This document shows positions 1 through 5,243 of a stretch of DNA of 5,992 bases, in pieces. Origin of the DNA: Candidatus Saccharimonadota bacterium (GTDB lineage: Bacteria; Patescibacteriota; Saccharimonadia; Saccharimonadales; Saccharimonadaceae); assembly GCA_017652715.1 (NCBI GenBank), contig JAGCAL010000003.1:1-5992 (forward strand), given 5' to 3'. The position numbers were made by a program, and so were the translations under genes. Positions within the stretch are counted from its first letter, which is position 1. Each line of letters starts with the position of its first letter. The notes beneath the pieces are model-generated. The model ran no database searches and was not told where the DNA came from. It worked only from the letters and a program-made list of their open reading frames with translations.

Positions 1-186
1 ATTGATTTCTGCAGAATGGGGAGTATCTATAACGTTTGATAGAGTACAGGCGGAGGGGACGATGACGGAGGCGTTAGCTGTAACTGTTTCGGCGTTTATA
101 TTAGAACTACTTAGAAAGATGCCGGTGGCGAGAGTTAAACTAAACAAACCTGCCGGCAAAAGAAAATACATTTTTGACCTTTTCAT
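1..186 (-). CDS. Secreted/surface protein, N-terminal fragment (runs off left edge)
   Basis: An open frame of 62 codons starts with ATG at 186 and continues past base 1. The product begins with a typical signal peptide: basic start (MKRSK), a hydrophobic core at about residues 6-25, and a likely cleavage after INA at residue 32. The mature start has the motif VIVPSACTLS at residues 41-50. The large secreted protein at 2310-4457 has a matching motif, ITIPSSCTLS, at the same distance after its own signal peptide, followed in both by a similar stretch (PHSAEIN here, SHNATIN there). I infer the two are paralogues sharing an N-terminal domain. The start is supported by an extended -10 box ending 6 bases upstream; there is no Shine-Dalgarno, so a leaderless mRNA is likely. 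A second ATG five codons inside is less well placed. The function and the rest of the architecture are not visible. Confidence 0.8.
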   Translation of the reverse strand, partial: MKRSKMYFLLPAGLFSLTLATGIFLSSSNINAETVTANASVIVPSACTLSNVIDTPHSAEIN

Positions 187-192
187 AGCTTC

Positions 193-222
193 ATTTTAGC
201 ATAAACTTTATAAATCTCACAA
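193..222 (-). promoter_or_regulatory. Extended -10 promoter of the left secreted-protein gene
   Basis: On the minus strand the -10 box TAAAAT (198-193) is preceded by TGC (201-199), giving an extended -10. A weak -35 candidate TTGTGA lies at 222-217 with an 18-base spacer. Six bases (GAAGCT) separate the -10 from the ATG at 186, so the expected transcription start is the A of the start codon. Seen directly in the sequence; promoter function is inferred. Confidence 0.7.
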
Positions 223-252
223 AAAATCTAAAATTATCTTAAAAATTCCAAT

Positions 253-279
253 TTAGCACTCTTGCATTATGACTGCTAG
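253..279. promoter_or_regulatory. CIRCE operator 1 (imperfect), HrcA binding site
   Basis: The left arm TTAGCACTC (253-261) is a perfect match to the CIRCE consensus. After exactly 9 bases the right arm reads GACTGCTAG (271-279), 7 of 9 matching GAGTGCTAA. The element covers the -35 box and most of the spacer of the dnaK promoter, so a bound HrcA repressor would block RNA polymerase. It is the weaker of two CIRCE copies here. Confidence 0.85.
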
Positions 280-290
280 TGTGCTACAAT
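262..290 (+). promoter_or_regulatory. dnaK promoter, sigma70/SigA type
   Basis: The -35 box TTGCAT (262-267) and the -10 box TACAAT (285-290) are separated by the ideal 17 bases, and TGC just before the -10 makes it an extended -10. The predicted start is near A297, leaving a leader of about 56 bases that holds the second CIRCE element and a ribosome binding site. The promoter is interleaved with CIRCE 1 and lies just upstream of CIRCE 2, as expected for HrcA control. Confidence 0.85.
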
Positions 291-301
291 AGAGGTAGAA
301 A

Positions 302-328
302 TTAGCACTCGGCTAGTCGGAGTGCTAA
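302..328. promoter_or_regulatory. CIRCE operator 2 (perfect consensus), HrcA binding site
   Basis: TTAGCACTC (302-310), 9 bases, GAGTGCTAA (320-328): an exact copy of the CIRCE inverted repeat. It starts about 5 bases after the predicted dnaK transcription start, so it lies in the 5' leader and could also form a hairpin in the mRNA. The repressor HrcA is not encoded in this window. Confidence 0.97.
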
Positions 329-352
329 AAATTAAACGAAAGTGAGGAAAAA

Positions 353-2245
353 ATGAGTAAAATAATCGGTATAGATCTCGGAACTACTAACAGCGCCTTC
401 GCTTACATGGTAGCTGGGAAACCCGAAGTAATAACAAACGCCGAAGGCGATCGTACTACCCCTTCGGTAGTAGCCGTAACAAAAAAAGGCGAACGCCTTG
501 TTGGTAAAGTTGCCCAACGCCAAAGAGTTACGAACCCGAAAAATACTATCTACGGCATAAAACGCTTAATTGGTCGTAAATATAATGATAAAGAAGTTGA
601 ACACGACCGTGAGATTAGCCCTTATAAAATCGTTAAAAAGGGCAACGGCGTTGCCGTTGAAATGGACGGAAAAGAATATACTCCTGAAGAAATCTCCGCG
701 ATGGTTCTATCTAAGATAAAAGCCGACGCCGAAGCCTTCCTTGGCGAGCCAGTAACCGAAGCAATTATTACCGTTCCGGCCTATTTCGATGATTCCCAAC
801 GTCAAGCGACAAAAGACGCCGGTAAAATCGCTGGTCTCGAAGTAAAGCGTATTATTAACGAGCCGACTGCCGCAGCTCTCGCCTATGGTCTCGAGTCTAA
901 AAAAGACGAAAAAATTGTCGTCTTCGACCTTGGTGGTGGTACATTCGATGTTTCTATCCTAGAACTCGGCGACGGTGTCTTCGAAGTTATGTCGACAAAC
1001 GGCGATACTCATCTTGGCGGTGAAGACTTCGATAATATTATCGTAAACTACCTCGTCGACGAGTTTAAAAAAGAATCCGGTATTGATATTAAAAACGATC
1101 CAGCCGCTATGCAACGCGTAAAAGATGAAGCCGAAAAAGCAAAGAAAGAATTGTCTTCTAGTACTTCTACCGATATTAATCTTCCCTTCCTTTCCGCCGA
1201 CGCCGACGGACCGAAACATTTCGAAACAACTCTGACCCGCGCTAAACTCGAAGAATTAGTATCCGAGCTCATCGACCGCCTAGCCGGCCCAGTCGAAAAA
1301 GCTCTGAAAGATGCTAAACTAAAAACTTCCGACATCGACGAAGTCGTTATGGTTGGTGGTATGACCCGTATGCCTGCTGTCGTCGAAAAAGTTAAAAGCA
1401 TCTTCGGCAAAGACCCGATGCAGGGCGTAAATCCTGATGAAGTAGTCGCTGTCGGTGCCGCGATTCAAGGCGGTGTCCTACAAGGTGATGTAAAAGACAT
1501 TCTTCTTCTCGATGTCACTCCGTTAACATTAGGTATCGAAACTATGGGTGGCGTCCGAACTCCGTTAATCGACCGTAATACTACTATTCCGACTTCTAAA
1601 TCAGAAGTATTCTCTACTGCCTCCGATAACCAGCCACAGGTCGAAATCCATGTTCTCCAAGGCGAGCGCGAATTTGCTGCCGACAATAAATCTCTCGGTC
1701 GCTTCATCCTCGATGGTATTGCTCCTGCCCCACGCGGCGTTCCTCAAATCGAAGTTACCTTTAATCTCGATGCGAACGGTATCTTAAACGTTACTGCAAA
1801 AGATAAAGGAACCGGCAAAGAACAATCGATCACTATCCAAAACTCTGGTAATATGAGTAAGGAAGATATCGAAAAGGCCCAAAAAGAAGCCGAAGCCCAC
1901 GCCGAAGAAGATAAGAAAAAGAAAGATTCTATCGATGCAAAAAACCACCTAGAAAATACTATCTACCAAGCCGAAAAAATGCCATCAGATTATAAGGACA
2001 AAATCAGCGACGACGACAAAGAGACCATTAAAAAAGCCGTCGAAGAAGCGAAAAAAGTCCTAAATGATGACAAAGCCGACAAGGAAAAATTCGAGGAAGC
2101 GACCAAAGAACTCTCCGATAAAATCATGCCTATCGGCGCAAAGCTCTACCAATCCGCTTCAGAAGACGCTAAAAAAGATGACGACAAAAAGTCCGATTCG
2201 AAATCTTCCGACGAGCCGGTCGAAGGCGAAGTCGTAGACAAATAA
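353..2245 (+). CDS. dnaK: Chaperone protein DnaK (Hsp70)
   Basis: A complete 630-residue cytoplasmic Hsp70, the ATP-driven chaperone that binds exposed hydrophobic peptides and works with DnaJ and GrpE. The nucleotide-binding domain (about 1-380) has the phosphate-1 loop GIDLGTTNS (6-14), phosphate-2 loop [10 protein letters not shown] (192-201) and adenosine motif [12 protein letters not shown] (332-343). Residues matching the E. coli catalytic set are all present: D8, K70, E170, D192 and T197. The interdomain linker [10 protein letters not shown] is at 382-391, followed by the beta substrate-binding domain (to about 500), a helical lid (about 501-600) and a Lys/Asp/Ser-rich tail ending VEGEVVDK. 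It carries the extra segment in the N-terminal lobe (about 75-105) found in E. coli-type DnaK and missing from Bacillus DnaK. The start is set by GAGG at 344-347, 5 bases before ATG. A terminator follows directly, so dnaK is transcribed alone, without grpE or dnaJ beside it. Two CIRCE sites imply HrcA-controlled heat-shock expression. Confidence 0.99.
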   Translation: MSKIIGIDLGTTNSAFAYMVAGKPEVITNAEGDRTTPSVVAVTKKGERLVGKVAQRQRVTNPKNTIYGIKRLIGRKYNDKEVEHDREISPYKIVKKGNGVAVEMDGKEYTPEEISAMVLSKIKADAEAFLGEPVTEAIITVPAYFDDSQRQATKDAGKIAGLEVKRIINEPTAAALAYGLESKKDEKIVVFDLGGGTFDVSILELGDGVFEVMSTNGDTHLGGEDFDNIIVNYLVDEFKKESGIDIKNDPAAMQRVKDEAEKAKKELSSSTSTDINLPFLSADADGPKHFETTLTRAKLEELVSELIDRLAGPVEKALKDAKLKTSDIDEVVMVGGMTRMPAVVEKVKSIFGKDPMQGVNPDEVVAVGAAIQGGVLQGDVKDILLLDVTPLTLGIETMGGVRTPLIDRNTTIPTSKSEVFSTASDNQPQVEIHVLQGEREFAADNKSLGRFILDGIAPAPRGVPQIEVTFNLDANGILNVTAKDKGTGKEQSITIQNSGNMSKEDIEKAQKEAEAHAEEDKKKKDSIDAKNHLENTIYQAEKMPSDYKDKISDDDKETIKKAVEEAKKVLNDDKADKEKFEEATKELSDKIMPIGAKLYQSASEDAKKDDDKKSDSKSSDEPVEGEVVDK

Positions 2246-2260
2246 TCCACACCCCCCAAC

Positions 2261-2295
2261 AATAAATCCCCGACTAAATCGGGGGTTTATTTTTT
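2261..2295 (+). terminator. Rho-independent terminator after dnaK
   Basis: Bases 2261-2273 pair with 2279-2291 in a 13-bp stem (one G-T wobble) with a CCCCGA/TCGGGG core and a 5-base loop (CTAAA). A T-run at 2290-2295 follows on the plus strand. The hairpin sits between dnaK and the convergent surface-protein gene ending at 2310; on the minus strand it is followed only by ATTTATTG-like sequence, so it is a weaker terminator in that direction. Confidence 0.93.
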
Positions 2296-2309
2296 AATCA
2301 TTCATTCTA

Positions 2310-4457
2310 TCACGGCACCGCCACGCACCTTATTGTAAAACCATATTCCCAACCCGGGATATGGTCTATCCATCCAGAGCTATATTCGACACCATCTTTT
2401 TTATTGCTACCAGGATCAGAATACCCAACCGTCGATGTCCAAAATGAACCGGAACCTCCTCGACTAAGATAATTATTATCCTGTCTATCATATTCCCAAT
2501 CACCACTATAAACAAAATTATACGGGAAAGACAAAAACTCGTCTGTATCTAGCGCATCAAGATAAGTCTTAGAAGTATTGCCACCAAGTATTCCCCATAA
2601 ACTATAAATACTTCCAGGAATAAAAGAAGTTATATCAGCGCTAGAATTAATATTTTTCATCACAGGAAGTCTCCAACTAGCAGGACAGATATCGCCTTCA
2701 GCCGATGGCGTCACTTGAATGCTTGCATCGTCATCCCAATACCATCTAAAATCAAAATCTCCGTATCCAGCCGTTGCGGCATATGCATTATAATACACTC
2801 CATATGAATACCATGATGCCGCATTTAAATCGGTCCAATCAATAGTTACGTTATGTGGAGAAGCCGTCAAGGCGCGATCAAGATTAGAAGTATTGTAAAG
2901 CACTCTATTATTACACGTAGCATCGCTAGGCTGCATATAATTATCGCACCACAAATCCGAAGATGAAACATTTGCTATTTCGGACAAGAATGACGCTTTT
3001 GGATTATTAGTATTGGATGAAGTAATATTAGCCGTGCCGAGATCTAATCTTAAATTTTCAATCATCCACCAGCTGCCATCAGATAGTTTCGTAATTGCAT
3101 AGACCTCATTATCACGAACGTCTTTTAGGGCCGTCACATATCCAACTGGCTTTGATGCTAGAGTTGTACTATCAGAAAGTGTAGTCGTAAAGAGATTAGT
3201 TGTTTGAAAAGTCAGTTCCGTATTCCCGCTAGTTCTAGCTACCGGCACCCATACAGCATAAAGCGTTACTGCGTCATTACTATCAGCCTCCGACATAAAC
3301 ACTCCGTCTACATATACTGTCTCGTTAGGACCATATATTCCATCATTAGCAGCAAGCGTAGCAAAGTCAGTTGCAAAAGTACCACCATTCGGGTTTAACT
3401 GCGTAGTAGACCAACCGGCGAATCCATAACCAGCACGGCTGTAATTGCTTGCAGGAAGATTAACCTCATCTCCATACCGAATGCCATTATCTATATATTC
3501 CTGCCAATACATAGAATTAATCGTCGCCATCGAACCAGCAGTAGCCGAATTTCCATCAAATACTATTGAGATCGATCTATCTTCAACCCACACCGCATAA
3601 AGCGTAGAGCTAGCCGTAGTCGCCGTATAAGTATCTCCAGCGGAATATTCCGCAATCGTCGCCGAACTACTCTCGCTCCAACCTGTAAATATATATCCGT
3701 CTCTCGTCGGCTCGTCACTCGTAATCCTAAAGTTATACGAATCTCCCGTTACAAATCCCCGACCGGCGGCAGGCGCATTAGTTCCACCGTTCGCATTATA
3801 ATTCAAAACCCAATTCACATTAGCATTCGACGGATGAACCATCATATACTTCACTTGCCCATAATAGGTCCCGGCGATCTGAGTAGACGAAATATAAACC
3901 TGATACGTCGCAGTAATAGTAGAACCGATAGCTAAAGTACCAGTATCAGTACCGGATGCCCTTGTAGCGACTAAAGTATGCTCGTTCGGAACAGTATGAA
4001 ACGCATCAAAACCATTCTCTAAAGTAACCGGATAGGTCTGACCAGAATCAGCAGCAAGCTTCATCGCCCATTGCGAATTAGGCCCGCTCGTCAACGTACC
4101 CGTCGCTATATCGGTAGCGCTTCCCACCGTAGAACTAGTTAATACATTTGCACCATCAATGTCATTCGTATATCCTATAGCATATATAGCAAATCCCTCC
4201 GGATCATTACAAAAAGCCTTAATAGTAGTTAGTCCTACTGCCGAATTATATTGTCCGTTATTAATCGTCGCATTATGCGAATTTAAACCCGTACCGGAAA
4301 GCGTACAAGAAGACGGTATCGTAATAGTTACATCATCTACGTGGTCGTCGGCAGAGACAAACGCACTCGAAAGAACCGAACCTGAAACGAAAAGTGTACT
4401 GATAAGACCCGTCAAAAGCAAGCCGCACACAGATTCTCGCTTCGCTAAACTAACCAT
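2310..4457 (-). CDS. Secreted protein: Cys-containing N-terminal domain, two InlB B-repeats, FISUMP domain
   Basis: A 715-residue exported protein. Residues 1-36 form a signal peptide (basic start, long hydrophobic core, cleavage after VSA). About 43-212 is a beta-rich domain starting ITIPSSCTLS with two cysteines (51, 83) that could form a disulphide. Two InlB B-repeat (Listeria-Bacteroides repeat) units follow: about 216-291, with GYIFTGWSE and LYAVWV, and about 297-404, with GYGFAGWST and LYAVWV; the second is longer through an insertion. About 439-715 is a FISUMP (Fibrobacter succinogenes major paralogous, TIGR02145-type) domain: DGSWWMIENLRLD (460-472), CPASWRLP (591-598), FWTST (672-676) and terminal RCVAVP, with cysteines at 504, 515, 591 and 711. 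No C-terminal anchor or sorting signal is seen. I chose ATG at 4457 over an in-frame TTG at 4475 because the TTG lies upstream of the -10 box. There is no Shine-Dalgarno. Domain names are recalled by motif; binding or adhesion is an inference and the ligand is unknown. The stop is TGA followed by TAG. Confidence 0.93.
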   Translation of the reverse strand: MVSLAKRESVCGLLLTGLISTLFVSGSVLSSAFVSADDHVDDVTITIPSSCTLSGTGLNSHNATINNGQYNSAVGLTTIKAFCNDPEGFAIYAIGYTNDIDGANVLTSSTVGSATDIATGTLTSGPNSQWAMKLAADSGQTYPVTLENGFDAFHTVPNEHTLVATRASGTDTGTLAIGSTITATYQVYISSTQIAGTYYGQVKYMMVHPSNANVNWVLNYNANGGTNAPAAGRGFVTGDSYNFRITSDEPTRDGYIFTGWSESSSATIAEYSAGDTYTATTASSTLYAVWVEDRSISIVFDGNSATAGSMATINSMYWQEYIDNGIRYGDEVNLPASNYSRAGYGFAGWSTTQLNPNGGTFATDFATLAANDGIYGPNETVYVDGVFMSEADSNDAVTLYAVWVPVARTSGNTELTFQTTNLFTTTLSDSTTLASKPVGYVTALKDVRDNEVYAITKLSDGSWWMIENLRLDLGTANITSSNTNNPKASFLSEIANVSSSDLWCDNYMQPSDATCNNRVLYNTSNLDRALTASPHNVTIDWTDLNAASWYSYGVYYNAYAATAGYGDFDFRWYWDDDASIQVTPSAEGDICPASWRLPVMKNINSSADITSFIPGSIYSLWGILGGNTSKTYLDALDTDEFLSFPYNFVYSGDWEYDRQDNNYLSRGGSGSFWTSTVGYSDPGSNKKDGVEYSSGWIDHIPGWEYGFTIRCVAVP

Positions 4458-4463
4458 AATCTC

Positions 4464-4472
4464 ATTATAACA
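4464..4472 (-). promoter_or_regulatory. Extended -10 promoter of the FISUMP surface gene
   Basis: On the minus strand TGT-TATAAT (4472-4464) is a consensus extended -10 box. Six bases (GAGATT) separate it from ATG at 4457, so transcription should begin at the A of the start codon. No convincing -35 box is seen at 16-18 bases. The promoter lies in the 36-base gap after the DUF4282-like gene, giving this gene its own start even though the two are in tandem. Confidence 0.75.
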
Positions 4473-4493
4473 CAAATATTATTAATAATGCTG

Positions 4494-5165
4494 CTATTCT
4501 GTCCCGATTTGTTGTTCGGTTACCACTGTCTCTTCTGCTATCGGCTGAGTGTTTATTTCTTCAACCTTTGCTCCCTGAGTCGGCTCAGGTACCGGCACCG
4601 GTTCTACTTCTGGCGACTTCGGCTCAATATCTTCCGGCCTCTCTTCTTCCTTTACAAGTACCCCTCGGATATCCGAAGTATTATCCCACATCATAATAAT
4701 CGCCATCGTTAATTCCATCATAATCCGAAGGAAAATATTACCAAATACCATCATCGCAAGCCCAACCCCAATCATCGGCAATATCGTCTCGTCACGACCT
4801 TGGCACATCACCACGACACTCATAATTGTAAGTAATACTGCTAAGAAAATGTATACAAACTTAATAATTCCCGAAATCAGAATCGAACGAAAATTCAAAT
4901 ATTCCCTCAACCATTTCATAAATCTTCCTCTCGGTGCCTTCTTTTTCTGTACTACTAACACAAACAAAAGAATCGCAACAACAAACGCTACGATCGTCGC
5001 CACGACCACAACACCGCCATTTATATTACTTAGCGGATTCGAATTATACGATCTACCCGAATTACCAGTACCCACTGTCGTGTATAAATTTTCAATATTC
5101 AATTCCTCGGTGTCCAAATCGGAATATGCTCTTTCCGTTTTGCTTGAATTCATCAAAGTATACAT
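4494..5165 (-). CDS. DUF4282-like three-helix membrane protein
   Basis: A 223-residue membrane protein of unknown function. A polar N-terminal part (1-50, rich in Ser, Asn, Glu) is followed by a first helix (about 51-72), a basic loop (KKK at 74-76, then R and K to 93), a second helix (about 96-121), a short loop, and a long third segment (about 127-159, with R147 and E151 inside). Residues 160-223 form an acidic, Pro/Glu-rich tail (for example EVEPVPVPEPT). The block from FMKWLREYLNFRS through the third helix resembles DUF4282 (paired helices, with RI-x-x-EL in the second); this is recognition by eye. By the positive-inside rule the basic loop and tail would be cytoplasmic and the N-terminus outside. 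The start at 5165 is fixed by a good ribosome binding site (5171-5176). The secreted-protein gene follows 36 bases downstream on the same strand, so partial co-transcription is possible. The stop is TAG. Confidence 0.88.
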   Translation of the reverse strand: MYTLMNSSKTERAYSDLDTEELNIENLYTTVGTGNSGRSYNSNPLSNINGGVVVVATIVAFVVAILLFVLVVQKKKAPRGRFMKWLREYLNFRSILISGIIKFVYIFLAVLLTIMSVVVMCQGRDETILPMIGVGLAMMVFGNIFLRIMMELTMAIIMMWDNTSDIRGVLVKEEERPEDIEPKSPEVEPVPVPEPTQGAKVEEINTQPIAEETVVTEQQIGTE

Positions 5166-5170
5166 TTTTT

Positions 5171-5176
5171 CCTTTC
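5171..5176 (-). promoter_or_regulatory. Ribosome binding site of the DUF4282-like gene
   Basis: GAAAGG on the minus strand ends 5 bases before ATG at 5165 and selects that ATG over a second one four codons inside. With dnaK, this is one of only two genes in the window with a recognisable Shine-Dalgarno. Confidence 0.75.
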
Positions 5177-5202
5177 AGTTTAAACATTAGCCTTATGAAT
5201 TC

Positions 5203-5211
5203 ATTGTACCA
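5203..5211 (-). promoter_or_regulatory. Extended -10 promoter of the DUF4282-like gene
   Basis: On the minus strand TGG-TACAAT (5211-5203) forms an extended -10 box. The predicted start is near 5196, giving a leader of about 31 bases that contains the ribosome binding site. No good -35 box is seen at the usual distance. It lies back to back with the pta promoter within the 78-base divergent gap. Confidence 0.65.
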
Positions 5212-5228
5212 TACTTTAAAAATCAATA

Positions 5229-5237
5229 TGCTATAAT
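5229..5237 (+). promoter_or_regulatory. Extended -10 promoter of pta
   Basis: TGC-TATAAT (5229-5237) is a consensus extended -10 box. Six bases (ATACCC) separate it from ATG at 5244, so the transcript should start on the start codon. No Shine-Dalgarno could fit in that gap, and an in-frame TAA at 5217-5219 excludes a long upstream extension of the gene. Confidence 0.78.
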
Positions 5238-5243
5238 ATACCC

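Noticed and set aside
183..194. Tiny upstream frame ATG-AAG-CTA-TGA on the minus strand before the left gene
   Set aside because: Its ATG overlaps the -10 box, so it would not be transcribed from the predicted start; a coincidence of TAAAATG.
2..199. 65-residue plus-strand reading frame at the left edge
   Set aside because: It is the opposite strand of the secreted-protein start at 1-186, which has a signal peptide, a family motif and a promoter. The plus-strand frame resembles no family I recognise and ends in the promoter of the real gene.
1048..1410. 120-residue minus-strand frame (and smaller ones at 332-523, 959-1219 and 1465-1707) inside or overlapping dnaK
   Set aside because: Shadows of the strongly conserved dnaK frame, with no recognisable domains and no start signals.
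2310..2312. Possible alternative genetic code with TGA as a sense codon
   Set aside because: The surface gene ends in TGA after a normal FISUMP terminus and is followed at once by TAG; no gene here needs to read through TGA.
4159..4470. 103-residue plus-strand frame inside the surface-protein gene (also 3204-3398)
   Set aside because: Antisense shadow; the minus-strand frame covers the same bases with signal peptide and domain motifs.
4458..4475. TTG start 6 codons upstream for the surface protein
   Set aside because: The TTG at 4475 lies upstream of the -10 box (4469-4464), so it would not be in the transcript. The ATG at 4457 begins a normal signal peptide.
4849..5236. Plus-strand frames of 113 and 100 residues opposite the DUF4282-like gene (also 4488-4712)
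   Set aside because: Low-complexity shadows (Thr/Pro/His-rich) of the hydrophobic minus-strand gene, without ribosome binding sites.
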